From an uncultured Eubacteriales bacterium (GTDB lineage Bacteria; Bacillota; Clostridia; Oscillospirales; Acutalibacteraceae), in the NCBI GenBank assembly GCA_900316555.1, contig ONDL01000004.1, forward strand, positions 1 to 64,000: 64,000 bases of DNA, read 5' to 3'. Position 1 is the stretch's first letter. Every line of letters starts with the position of its first letter. The position numbers and the translations under genes are program-made. The notes under the pieces are model-generated. The model was given only the letters and a program-made list of their open reading frames with translations, searched no databases and was not told the DNA's origin. Shown here in pieces: positions 14,742-22,446 of this stretch.

Positions 14742-15137
14742 ATGCTTAACAGACCTGAGAATAACCAAAAGGACTATTTCAGCGCGAATTTGGTGAAGTA
14801 CCGCAAACGCATGGGTTATACCCAGAAGCAGCTCGCGGATATTCTCGGCATTAACCGTACAACATACACCAAGTACGAAACGGGTGTGTGCGAGCCGAGC
14901 GTTGCCATGATCCTCGCTATCGTCGAGGCTCTGAAAATCGACGTTAACACCCTCTTTTACGACGGCAGACCTCTTCAGAATGTCGGCGACGGCGTTATGT
15001 TTATCACGGGCGACGAGCGCAGCCTGCTGCTTTCGCTCAGAGATGTTCCTCAGCCTGCCAAGCAGAAGGCTATAAAAGGTATAAGCAAAACGATCAGCCG
15101 AACCAAAGAGGAAGTCGTTAAGGGAGAAAACAAATAA
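14742..15137 (+). CDS. XRE-family helix-turn-helix regulator
   Basis: A 131-residue DNA-binding protein. Residues about 12-70 are a Cro/C1-type HTH: LVKYRKRMGYTQKQLADIL followed by INRTTYTKYETGVCEPS, the recognition helix, and LKIDVNTLFYDG. The remaining 60 residues are a short tail with no recognised ligand domain. I prefer the ATG at 14742, with GGGGTGG four bases upstream, over the upstream ATG at 14721. It sits alone, with a TATAAT near 14714 but a poor -35 box. The target is unknown; a role in the adjacent mobile scar or in a housekeeping decision cannot be told apart. Confidence 0.85.
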   Translation: MLNRPENNQKDYFSANLVKYRKRMGYTQKQLADILGINRTTYTKYETGVCEPSVAMILAIVEALKIDVNTLFYDGRPLQNVGDGVMFITGDERSLLLSLRDVPQPAKQKAIKGISKTISRTKEEVVKGENK

Positions 15138-15152
15138 AAATTGAAAAAACAC

Positions 15153-15181
15153 TTTACAATTACCGCTTTTTGTGGTAGAAT
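15153..15181 (+). promoter_or_regulatory. Sigma-A promoter of rpsO-pnp
   Basis: TTTACA (15153-15158), a 17-base spacer and TAGAAT (15176-15181). The transcript would carry a leader of about 100 bases before rpsO. Confidence 0.75.
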
Positions 15182-15187
15182 ATAGCA

Positions 15188-15289
15188 GTTGACCTGCGCC
15201 ACGGATTTTGGATCAAGCCGCAATGCGGAGTTTCACAGCCTTATTCTGAGACGCTGGTGACAAATATTTTTATAAAGGTGGAATACACA
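15188..15289 (+). promoter_or_regulatory. rpsO 5' leader, candidate S15 autoregulatory region
   Basis: About 100 untranslated bases between promoter and rpsO hold several G/C-rich segments able to pair. S15 leaders that bind S15 are known in several phyla. Here only position and length support the role; I did not match it to a defined structure. Confidence 0.4.
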
Positions 15290-15553
15290 ATGCTTAAAGA
15301 AGAAAAGCAGGCTATCATGGCTGAGTACGCTCTCCACGAGGGCGACACAGGTTCTCCCGAGGTTCAGATCGCTCTTCTTACCAGAAGAATCAACGACCTC
15401 ACCGAGCACCTCAAGATTCACAAGAAGGATCACCACTCAAGACGCGGTCTTCTGATGATGGTTGGTCAGAGAAGAAGCCTTCTCGGCTACCTCAAGAAGG
15501 TTGACATTGAGAGATACCGTTCTATCATCGCAAGACTCGGCATCCGTAAGTAA
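15290..15553 (+). CDS. rpsO: 30S ribosomal protein uS15
   Basis: An 87-residue S15, starting [21 protein letters not shown], with the rRNA-binding signature around [19 protein letters not shown]. It binds 16S rRNA early in assembly of the small-subunit platform. ATG 15290 is preceded by AAGGTGG; the open frame runs further upstream without a site. It is the first gene of the classical rpsO-pnp pair, with a good promoter at 15153-15181. Confidence 0.97.
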   Translation: MLKEEKQAIMAEYALHEGDTGSPEVQIALLTRRINDLTEHLKIHKKDHHSRRGLLMMVGQRRSLLGYLKKVDIERYRSIIARLGIRK

Positions 15554-15567
15554 GTTTGCAGTAAAAA

Positions 15568-15594
15568 GGGCAGGCGGGTTTTTCCCGTTTGCCC
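15568..15594 (+). other. Intergenic hairpin between rpsO and pnp
   Basis: GGGCA/TGCCC and inner CGGG/CCCG pairs with no T-run after them. This resembles the RNA processing stem often found before pnp rather than a terminator. Confidence 0.5.
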
Positions 15595-15726
15595 TACATT
15601 CAAATATCGGGATTTCTATACTTTTTTTAGCGGTAATATAAGTCCACTGAGTGGTAACAGCGGTTTTATATTATTGCTAAAGCAGTGTAAAATCCCGCCG
15701 AATATATTTTCAGAAAGGATTTTAGA

Positions 15727-17934
15727 ATGAACAGCTTTATGACATTTGACAAGTACCGCGTATTCGAGACAGAGTTCGCGGGCAGACCCCTCAAGGTCGA
15801 AACAGGCAAGATGACCCAGCTCGCTAACGGCGCGTGCCTCGTTACCTACGGCGACACCGTCGTTCACTGTGCGGTCACCGCTTCTCCCAAGCCCAGAGAA
15901 GGCGTTGATTTCTTCCCGCTTTCCGTTGACTACGAGGAGAAGCTCTACTCCGTCGGCAGAATCCCCGGCTCTTACCTCAAGAGAGAGGGCAGACCCTCCG
16001 AGCACGCTATCCTCACCAGCCGTGTTATCGACCGTCCTATCCGTCCGCTCTTCGACAAGAGCATGCGCAATGATGTTTCCATCGTCTGCACCGTTATGAG
16101 CGTTGACCCCGACTGCCAGCCCGAAATCGTGGCTATGATCGGCGCGTCCATCGCTATCTCCATCTCCGACGTTCCGTGGAACGGCCCCATTTCCGGCTGC
16201 TCCGTAGGCATGGTTGACGGCGGGTTCGTTATCAACCCCACCGAGGAACAGAGAAAGGTTTCGCGCATGTCCACCACCGTCGCTTCCACAAGCGAGAGAA
16301 TCGCTATGATCGAGGCAGGCGCTGACTGCGTTTCCGACGACGAGATGTACAACGCCATCATGTTCGGTCATGAGGCGAACCAGAAGATCATCACCTTCAT
16401 CAACGATATCAAGAACGAGATCGGCAAGCCCAAGTTTGAATTCGCGAGCCTGGAGCCCGACCACGATATGTTTGAGGCTATCAAGGCGTTCGCAGAGGAG
16501 GACGTAAAGGTAGCTCTCGATACAGACGACAAGACCGTCCGCGACGAGCGTCTCAAGCCCATCTACGAGGCTGTACACGAGAAGTTCGACGAGATCTATC
16601 CCGAGCAGGAGGCTCTCATCGACGAGTGCCTTTACAAGACCCAGAAGTTCATCGTCCGCCGCTGGCTCCTCGACGAGCAGAAGCGCGTTGACGGCAGAGG
16701 CATGAACGATATCCGTCCTCTCGCGAGCGAGGTCGGCGTTCTTCCCAGAGTTCACGGTTCCGGTATGTTCACCAGAGGTCAGACTCAGGTTCTCACCGTT
16801 GCCACACTCGGCACCGTCGGCGACAAGCAGCTCCTCGACGGCATCGACGGCGAGACAGAGAAGAGATATATCCACCACTACAACTTCCCGAGCTACTCCG
16901 TAGGCGAGACCAAGCCCAGCCGCGGCCCCGGCAGACGTGAGATCGGTCACGGCGCACTCGCTGAGAGAGCTCTTCTTCCCGTAATCCCGTCCGTTGAGGA
17001 ATTCCCGTACGCTCTCAGACTCGTTTCCGAGGTTCTTTCGTCCAACGGCTCCACCTCTCAGGGCTCCGTATGCGGTTCCACCCTCGCTCTCATGGACGCG
17101 GGCGTTCCGATCAAGGCTCCCGTTGCAGGTATTTCCTGCGGTCTTATCACCGAGGGCGAGCGCTGGATGACAATGGTTGATATCCAGGGCCTCGAGGACT
17201 TCTTCGGCGACATGGACTTCAAGGTTGCGGGTACTCACGATGGTATCACAGCTATCCAGATGGATCTTAAAATCAGCGGTCTTACTCCCGAGATGGTAAA
17301 GGAAGCCCTTGAAAAGACTCACAAGGCGCGTATCTTTATTCTCGACGAGGTCATGCTCAAGGCTATCGCCGAGCCCAGACCCGAGCTCTCACCCTACGCT
17401 CCCAAGATGTTCACCACAACCATTCCCGCCGACAAGATCAGCGAGGTCATCGGCAAGAGCGGCAAGGTCATCAAGGAGATCCAGGCAGAGTGCGACGTTA
17501 AGGTCGACATCGAGGAAGAGGGCGAGATCGGTCAGGTATTCGTCGCAGGTCTTGACACCGAGAAGTGCAAGCGCGCTATCGACATTATCCAGACTATCGC
17601 TTCCGATCCCGAGCCCGGCGCTATGTACCTCGGCAAGGTCACCAGAATCATGGACTTCGGCGCGTTCGTTGAGATCGCTCCCGGCAAGGAAGGTCTTGTT
17701 CACGTATCTCAGCTCGATGTAAAGCGCACCGAGAACGTTACCGACGTTGTGAACGTAGGCGACATTATCCGCGTTATGGTTACCGAGATCGACGACAAGG
17801 GCAGACTGAACCTCAGCCGCCGTCAGGTGCTTATCGACGTTGACGGCCTCACTCCCGAGGATAACGGCGACAACGACCGTCCTTCACGTCCGCGCAGACC
17901 CAGAAACAACGACAGAAGAAACCGCAGAGGTTGA
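15727..17934 (+). CDS. pnp: Polyribonucleotide nucleotidyltransferase
   Basis: PNPase degrades RNA 3' to 5' using phosphate and is central to mRNA turnover. The 735 residues show the first RNase PH core (about 1-230), an all-helical linker, the second RNase PH core with FPSYSVGETKPSRGPGRREIGHGALAERAL near 385-415, then a KH domain (IGKSGKVIKEIQ near 575) and an S1 domain (LGKVTRIMDFGAFVEI near 635). A short basic Arg/Asn tail ends the protein. Full length. ATG 15727 follows AGAAAGGA. It lies downstream of rpsO, as in most bacteria, and is closed by the terminator at 17942. Confidence 0.98.
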   Translation: MNSFMTFDKYRVFETEFAGRPLKVETGKMTQLANGACLVTYGDTVVHCAVTASPKPREGVDFFPLSVDYEEKLYSVGRIPGSYLKREGRPSEHAILTSRVIDRPIRPLFDKSMRNDVSIVCTVMSVDPDCQPEIVAMIGASIAISISDVPWNGPISGCSVGMVDGGFVINPTEEQRKVSRMSTTVASTSERIAMIEAGADCVSDDEMYNAIMFGHEANQKIITFINDIKNEIGKPKFEFASLEPDHDMFEAIKAFAEEDVKVALDTDDKTVRDERLKPIYEAVHEKFDEIYPEQEALIDECLYKTQKFIVRRWLLDEQKRVDGRGMNDIRPLASEVGVLPRVHGSGMFTRGQTQVLTVATLGTVGDKQLLDGIDGETEKRYIHHYNFPSYSVGETKPSRGPGRREIGHGALAERALLPVIPSVEEFPYALRLVSEVLSSNGSTSQGSVCGSTLALMDAGVPIKAPVAGISCGLITEGERWMTMVDIQGLEDFFGDMDFKVAGTHDGITAIQMDLKISGLTPEMVKEALEKTHKARIFILDEVMLKAIAEPRPELSPYAPKMFTTTIPADKISEVIGKSGKVIKEIQAECDVKVDIEEEGEIGQVFVAGLDTEKCKRAIDIIQTIASDPEPGAMYLGKVTRIMDFGAFVEIAPGKEGLVHVSQLDVKRTENVTDVVNVGDIIRVMVTEIDDKGRLNLSRRQVLIDVDGLTPEDNGDNDRPSRPRRPRNNDRRNRRG

Positions 17935-17941
17935 TCATAGA

Positions 17942-17975
17942 AAAGGAGCCGTTTGATGACGGCTCCTTTGTTTTT
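17942..17975 (+). terminator. Terminator after pnp
   Basis: An 11-bp stem, AAAGGAGCCGT against ACGGCTCCTTT with a six-base loop, followed by GTTTTT. Confidence 0.85.
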
Positions 17976-18123
17976 CGGAACAAAGCAGCCGGATACCGCC
18001 AAATGCTTCGTCAAATTGATTAAAACTGAACCTGACTCTTAATTGATTTGCATAAAAACTTAAAATTTTTGAATATTCATTAAAAGTTACAGGGTTGTAA
18101 TGTTTTGCGAGGGTTATTTATGA

Positions 18124-18129
18124 TATAAT
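18124..18129 (+). promoter_or_regulatory. Likely -10 box of the small membrane protein gene
   Basis: TATAAT, 55 bases upstream of the start, with only a poor -35 (TGTTTT at the right distance). A small CGGTC/GGCCG hairpin lies between it and the gene. The AT-rich stretch from 17976 to 18123 shows nothing else. Confidence 0.45.
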
Positions 18130-18184
18130 AACCTCGGTCGAAAGGCCGGAAACAATTTTTTATCTTCAAGAGGAGGATTTTATT

Positions 18185-18652
18185 ATGGAACAGAAAGGTT
18201 CAAAGCTTCTTAAAATCGTCAGCATCATCATGATGATCGGCGGTATCGTAAGCGCAGTATTCAGCTTTATCGCTGCTATCATTGCAGGTCTCGGCACCGC
18301 TGTTATGTCACAGCCCGAGGTTTCCAGCGCAGTTGACAGCGCGCTTGCCGCTAACGGCTACAGCGGCGCTACAGGTCCTATCATGGCTGTTATCTGGATC
18401 GCTGTTGTTATTTCCGTTGCAGGCGCAGTCGTTGAGATCATCGCAGGCGCGAAGGGCAAGAAGAACTGGGACAACCCCGCTGCTGCCAAGACCCTGATGA
18501 TCTTTGGTATCGTTTGTGCCGTTCTCAGCCTTGTTGCTAACATTTTGTTCGCTACCGGCGGTCTCGGAGTTCAGATCGTAAGCATTCTTTCAGGTCTTAT
18601 TCTTCCCGTACTGTACATCGTTGGTGCTGTTCAGCTTAAGAATCAGGCGTAA
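18185..18652 (+). CDS. Four-helix membrane protein, function unknown
   Basis: A 155-residue integral membrane protein with about four hydrophobic segments: near 8-37, 63-87, 102-125 and 130-150. A short polar loop holds PEVSSAVDSALAANG, and the loop GAKGKKNWDN lies between helices 2 and 3. Alanine, glycine, isoleucine and valine dominate. No family could be named; it resembles small DUF4064-like proteins only in general layout. AAGAGGAGG lies upstream of ATG 18185. It is a single-gene unit with a terminator at 18675. Confidence 0.75.
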   Translation: MEQKGSKLLKIVSIIMMIGGIVSAVFSFIAAIIAGLGTAVMSQPEVSSAVDSALAANGYSGATGPIMAVIWIAVVISVAGAVVEIIAGAKGKKNWDNPAAAKTLMIFGIVCAVLSLVANILFATGGLGVQIVSILSGLILPVLYIVGAVQLKNQA

Positions 18653-18674
18653 TCATTTCCATATTTATGTATTG

Positions 18675-18704
18675 AAGAGGGCTGTCCGATCGGGCAGCCC
18701 TTTT
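18675..18704 (+). terminator. Terminator after the small membrane protein gene
   Basis: AAGAGGGCTG and CAGCCCTTTT arms, with an inner CCGATCGG that extends the stem. Confidence 0.8.
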
Positions 18705-18725
18705 GATTTCGGTTTATTAATATGC

Positions 18726-18757
18726 AAAAAGACCGCCCAAGCTGAGCGGCCTTTTTT
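18726..18757 (-). terminator. Terminator of ilvE
   Basis: On the minus strand GGCCGCTC and GGGCGGTC arms (one G-U pair) are followed by TTTTT, 12 bases after the ilvE stop. Confidence 0.75.
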
Positions 18758-18768
18758 TATTATCTGAA

Positions 18769-19794
18769 TTACTTGATTTCAACGATCCAGCCTTCGGGAG
18801 CTTCGATCTGTCCCATCTGAATGCCTGTGAGGGTTTCGTAGAGCTTCTTTGTGATCGGGCCCATTTCCTCCATGCCGCTCGGGAAGCAGATTTCCTTGCC
18901 GTGGTCGTAGATTTTGCCGACGGGGGAGATTACCGCAGCTGTGCCGCAGAGTCCGCACTCAGCGAAGTCCTTGACCTCGTCGAAGTAAACCTCTCTCTGC
19001 TCAACCTCAAGACCGAGATAGTGCTCGGCTACGTACATGAGCGAACGTCTGGTGATAGAGGGGAGAATGCTGTTTGACTTCGGGGTGACGATCTTGCCGT
19101 CCTTCGTTACGAACAGGAAGTTCGCGCCGCCTGTTTCCTCAACCTTTGTGCGTGTAGCAGCGTCGAGGTACATGTTCTCGTCAAAGCCTTCCTCGTGAGC
19201 GGTAACGATCGCGTGCAGGCTCATCGCGTAGTTCAGACCTGCCTTGATGTGGCCTGTGCCGTGAGGAGCAGCTCTGTCAAAGTCCGAAACCTTGATAGTG
19301 ATGGGCTTGGCGCCGCCCTTGAAGTAGGGGCCTACGGGTGTTGTGAATACGCGGAACTGGTAGTCGTTCGCGGGCTTAACGCCGATAACGGGGTTGGTGC
19401 CGAACATGTAGGGGCGGATATAGAGAGTCGCGCCTGTGCCGTAGGGAGGTACGAAGTCGATGTTCGCCTTGACTACCTTCTTGATCGCCTCGATGAACTT
19501 CTCCTCGGGGTAAACGGGCATTTCAAGACGCTCGCAGCTGTCCTTGAGTCTGGACGCGTTGAGGTCGGGACGGAATACAACAACTCTGCCGTCGCAGGTG
19601 GTGTACGCCTTGAGTCCCTCGAATACGGTCTGGGCATACTGGAGAACGCCCGCGCACTCGCTGATTGTTACCATGTCGTCGGTTGTCAGAACGCCGTCGT
19701 CCCATTTGCCGTCCTTGTAGTTGGAGACAAAACGCTCGTTGGTTTTGATGTAACCGAAGCCGAGGTTTGACCAATCGATATTCTGCTTTGCCAT
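18769..19794 (-). CDS. ilvE: Branched-chain amino acid aminotransferase
   Basis: A PLP enzyme of fold type IV that transfers the amino group between glutamate and the keto acids of valine, leucine and isoleucine. The 341 residues fit the long IlvE (class IIa) type: VFEGLKAYTTCDGRVVVFRPD near 60, YIRPYMFG near 125, HIKAGLNYAMSLHA near 180 (PLP Lys) and EVKDFAECGLCGTAAVISPVG near 275. The C-terminal signature Cys pair is present. ATG 19794 is preceded by GAAAGGAAGTT. A single-gene unit with its own terminator. Confidence 0.95.
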   Translation of the reverse strand: MAKQNIDWSNLGFGYIKTNERFVSNYKDGKWDDGVLTTDDMVTISECAGVLQYAQTVFEGLKAYTTCDGRVVVFRPDLNASRLKDSCERLEMPVYPEEKFIEAIKKVVKANIDFVPPYGTGATLYIRPYMFGTNPVIGVKPANDYQFRVFTTPVGPYFKGGAKPITIKVSDFDRAAPHGTGHIKAGLNYAMSLHAIVTAHEEGFDENMYLDAATRTKVEETGGANFLFVTKDGKIVTPKSNSILPSITRRSLMYVAEHYLGLEVEQREVYFDEVKDFAECGLCGTAAVISPVGKIYDHGKEICFPSGMEEMGPITKKLYETLTGIQMGQIEAPEGWIVEIK

Positions 19795-19891
19795 TTATAT
19801 AACTTCCTTTCAAAAGTGAAATTTTCTTTTTAGTATTTTAGCACTTTAAAACTTCATTAATATTCCTTTATGGAAAAATAATGATATTATT

Positions 19892-19915
19892 GCAGATTAT
19901 AATAATATTATCTGC
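19892..19915. promoter_or_regulatory. Imperfect dyad between ilvE and the AAA+CYTH gene
   Basis: GCAGAT and ATCTGC arms around an AT-only centre, with two internal mismatches, 19 bases before the AAA+CYTH start. It could be an operator or a chance AT palindrome. It includes a TATAAT string. Confidence 0.3.
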
Positions 19916-19933
19916 TAATTTCGGGGGATATTT

Positions 19934-21037
19934 ATGACTCAGATTTACAAAATCGCACTGACAGGCGGTCCCTGCGCCGGCAAAACCTCTGCTGCCGCCT
20001 TCCTTAAAACAGAGCTTGAACGCTTCGGCGCAGAGGTATTCTGCCTTGAAGAAACCGCCACCGCGCTGATGAACTCGGGCAGGACTCCCGGGGGTATGGG
20101 CAGCTTTGCTTTTCACAGCCTGCTGTTCAAAACCCAGCTCGAGGGTGAGAAAAGACTGCGCTTGCTCGCTGAACAGTCAGATGCGGAGAAGTGCGTTATC
20201 CTCTGCGACAGAGGTCTGATGGACAGCCGCGCGTATGTTACAGACGAGGAGTTTTTTGCGTACGCGAAGGAAAACGGCTTCGGTGAGAACCATATCCTCT
20301 GCGAGTACGACGCGGTGTTTCATCTTGTAACTGCCGCCGACGGCGCGCAGGAGCATTATCAGACCGACAACAACGAATCGAGAAGCGAGGACATCGAAAC
20401 CGCGCGCAGGATAGATAACAGGCTGCTCTCCGTCTGGACAGGCGCTCCGCACCTGAGGGTGATCGACAACAGCACGGACTTTGAGGGCAAGCTGAAACGT
20501 TTATTAATAGAAACGCTCGCCGTCGTAGGTATACCCGAGCCGCTTGAGATAGAACGGAAATTTTTGATTTTTTATCCCGACCTCAGTCTTTTGAATAACA
20601 TGCATGCTTGCCGCAGGGTACCGCTCTCGCAGACATATCTCGAAACTCCCGAGGAGGGCAGGTTCAGGGTCAGAAAGCGCGGCGAGGGAGAGGACGCGGT
20701 TTTCATTAAGACCGTCAAGAAAAAGATAAGCGAGATCCGCCGCATAGAAATCGAAGAGAGCATCAGCGAGGAAGAATATGAAAATTATATTTCCAGAAAA
20801 GAATATTGCGGCGGTACAATCGCGAAGGACAGATATTGTATTGTATGGAACAATTCATATTTTGAGCTGGACGTATTTCCGTTCTGGGACAGGTTCGCTC
20901 TGCTTGAAATCGAGCTTTTAGATGAAAACCAGGAGTTTACTCTGCCCGATTTTGTCACGGTCATCAAAGAGGTAACGTACGACAAAAGCTTCAGAAACAA
21001 GACGCTCGCGGTGACGTACAAGGATTATTTTAACTGA
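19934..21037 (+). CDS. AAA (AAA_28-type) P-loop ATPase/kinase domain fused to CYTH domain
   Basis: A 367-residue two-domain protein. Residues 1-175 have a P-loop, IALTGGPCAGKTSAA, and a CDRGLMDSRAY segment, as in AAA_28/NadR-like kinase-type ATPases. Residues about 195-360 have the CYTH signature EIERKFL (EXEXK), RFRVRKRGEGEDAVFIKTVKKK, IEIEESI, and late FELDVF and LEIELLDE strands, i.e. a triphosphate tunnel fold binding polyphosphate, triphosphates or lipids. The same pairing occurs in eukaryotic Ttd14-like proteins and scattered bacteria. ATG 19934 follows GGGGGATA. No operon partner. The substrate is unknown; nucleotide or phosphate-compound metabolism is inference. Confidence 0.8.
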   Translation: MTQIYKIALTGGPCAGKTSAAAFLKTELERFGAEVFCLEETATALMNSGRTPGGMGSFAFHSLLFKTQLEGEKRLRLLAEQSDAEKCVILCDRGLMDSRAYVTDEEFFAYAKENGFGENHILCEYDAVFHLVTAADGAQEHYQTDNNESRSEDIETARRIDNRLLSVWTGAPHLRVIDNSTDFEGKLKRLLIETLAVVGIPEPLEIERKFLIFYPDLSLLNNMHACRRVPLSQTYLETPEEGRFRVRKRGEGEDAVFIKTVKKKISEIRRIEIEESISEEEYENYISRKEYCGGTIAKDRYCIVWNNSYFELDVFPFWDRFALLEIELLDENQEFTLPDFVTVIKEVTYDKSFRNKTLAVTYKDYFN

Positions 21038-21058
21038 TCTTAACTTTCAAAAAAACTC

Positions 21059-21087
21059 TTGACAAACTCAGAAATATGTAATATAAT
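21059..21087 (+). promoter_or_regulatory. Consensus sigma-A promoter of infC-rpmI-rplT
   Basis: TTGACA (21059-21064), a 17-base spacer and TATAAT (21082-21087): perfect in both boxes. Confidence 0.9.
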
Positions 21088-21093
21088 AATTCG

Positions 21094-21217
21094 GTAAAAT
21101 AAAGCAAAGCAGAAATGCTTTCACCTGTGGGGTACCGTCTGCACGGGTCAATATCTGACTATGCTATAGTTGTGTATTGCTGCGGACGGAAGTATTTCTG
21201 TCCGCATTCTTTATTTC
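21094..21217 (+). promoter_or_regulatory. infC 5' leader with attenuator hairpin (L20-leader type)
   Basis: A leader of about 150 bases precedes infC. Near its end GCGGAC and GTCCGC arms form a terminator-like hairpin (21182-21205) followed by ATTCTTTATTT. Firmicute infC-rpmI-rplT operons are known to be controlled by L20 binding that promotes such premature termination. The mechanism here is by analogy. Confidence 0.65.
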
Positions 21218-21245
21218 GCTAAATGTGCTTTGGAGGTGCTCAACC

Positions 21246-21770
21246 ATCGGCAAGAAAGATAACAACATTCAGATCAATGAAGAAATCCGCGACAAGGAGC
21301 TGAGAGTCATCAGCTCAGACGGTCAGCAGCTCGGTATTATGTCCGCAAAGGAAGCTCTCAACATTGCGGAGCAGAAGAATCTTGACCTTGTCAAGATCGC
21401 TCCTCAGAGCAACCCGCCCGTATGCAAGATTATGGACTACGGCAAATACCGCTTTGAGCAGGCTAAGAGAGAGAAGGAAGCCAGAAAGAATCAGCATATC
21501 GTTGACATTAAGGAAGTCAGACTTTCACTTAATATCGATACGCATGACTTCAACACTAAGCTCAACAACGCTCTCAAATTCATCAGACACGGCGACAAGG
21601 TCAAGGTATCCATACGCTTTCGAGGACGCGAGATGGGTCACCCCGAGATCGGCCTTGATACCATGAAGCGCTTTGCCGAGGCTTGCGCTGAGGAAGCCGT
21701 TATCGAGAAGCCCGCGAAGCTCGAAGGCCGCAATATGCTTATGTTTCTTGCGCCAAAGTCAAACAAGTAA
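21246..21770 (+). CDS. infC: Translation initiation factor IF-3 (ATC start)
   Basis: IF-3 keeps ribosomal subunits apart and checks start-codon choice. The 174 residues run from GKKDNNIQINEEIRDKELRVI through the two-domain body to VEKPAKLEGRNMLMFLAPK-like sequence; length and both domains are complete. No ATG/GTG/TTG is placed at the homologous N-terminus. GGAGGTG at 21232-21238 is followed after seven bases by ATC, in frame. The upstream ATG at 21177 would lie inside the attenuator and add an unrelated 23 residues. infC is known to use rare AUU/AUC starts, allowing IF-3 to repress itself. It is first in the infC-rpmI-rplT operon. Confidence 0.92.
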   Translation: MGKKDNNIQINEEIRDKELRVISSDGQQLGIMSAKEALNIAEQKNLDLVKIAPQSNPPVCKIMDYGKYRFEQAKREKEARKNQHIVDIKEVRLSLNIDTHDFNTKLNNALKFIRHGDKVKVSIRFRGREMGHPEIGLDTMKRFAEACAEEAVIEKPAKLEGRNMLMFLAPKSNK

Positions 21771-21793
21771 TTTCATCAAGGGAGGATATTAAA

Positions 21794-21991
21794 ATGCCTA
21801 AAATTAAAACTCATAGCGGTGCCAAAAAGCGCTTCAAGCTTTCCAAGAACGGAAAGGTTATTCGTGCTCACGCAAACAAAAGCCACATCCTGAACAAAAA
21901 GACCAGAAAGCGTAAGAGAGGTCTCCGTCAGACAGTTGTTGCCGACAGAACCAATACACCGCAGATGAAGCGCCTTATCCCTTACAAATAA
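21794..21991 (+). CDS. rpmI: 50S ribosomal protein bL35
   Basis: A 65-residue, very basic L35: PKIKTHSGAKKRFKLSKNGKV at the start and KTRKRKRGLRQ in the middle. Full length. GGGAGGA precedes ATG 21794. It lies 23 bases after infC in the conserved infC-rpmI-rplT order. Confidence 0.97.
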   Translation: MPKIKTHSGAKKRFKLSKNGKVIRAHANKSHILNKKTRKRKRGLRQTVVADRTNTPQMKRLIPYK

Positions 21992-22045
21992 TCGGGATAA
22001 ATCTCAGCTTCACACTTTAATTCAAAATATCGGAGGTAATATAGA

Positions 22046-22390
22046 ATGGCACGAGTAAAAGGTGCGATGATGACTCGCAAAAGAAGAAAAAAGACATTAA
22101 AACTCGCCAAGGGTTACTGGGGTGCAAAATCCAAGCACTTCAAAATGGCGAAGCAGGCGGTAATGAAGTCCGGCAACTATGCGTATATCGGCCGTAAGCA
22201 GAGAAAGAGAGATTTCCGCCGTCTTTGGATCACCAGAATTTCCGCTGCCTGCAAGGCTAACGGCACTAACTATTCAACCTTTATGAACGGTCTTAAGAAG
22301 GCCGGCATTATCCTGAACCGCAAGATGCTCTCAGAGATCGCGATTTCGGATCCCGCCGCTTTCACCGCTCTTGTTGAGAAGGTAAAATAA
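22046..22390 (+). CDS. rplT: 50S ribosomal protein bL20
   Basis: A 114-residue L20 with the basic N-terminal helix [21 protein letters not shown], the signature [19 protein letters not shown] near 60 and the C-terminal globular half. Besides assembling the large subunit it is the usual repressor of this operon through the leader. CGGAGGTAA precedes ATG 22046. Terminator at 22401-22427. Confidence 0.97.
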   Translation: MARVKGAMMTRKRRKKTLKLAKGYWGAKSKHFKMAKQAVMKSGNYAYIGRKQRKRDFRRLWITRISAACKANGTNYSTFMNGLKKAGIILNRKMLSEIAISDPAAFTALVEKVK

Positions 22391-22400
22391 TGACTGTAAC

Positions 22401-22427
22401 AGCGTTTGGATAACTCCAAACGCTTTT
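22401..22427 (+). terminator. Terminator of infC-rpmI-rplT
   Basis: A perfect 10-bp stem, AGCGTTTGGA against TCCAAACGCT with a TAAC loop, followed by TTTT. The next gene starts only 20 bases on, so some read-through may feed it. Confidence 0.7.
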
Positions 22428-22446
22428 GCTGTATCAGGAGAAAACT

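Noticed and set aside
15616..17322. 568-codon open frame on the minus strand inside pnp
   Set aside because: Antisense shadow of a strongly biased coding sequence: no ribosome site, no recognisable domain, and pnp is complete on the other strand.
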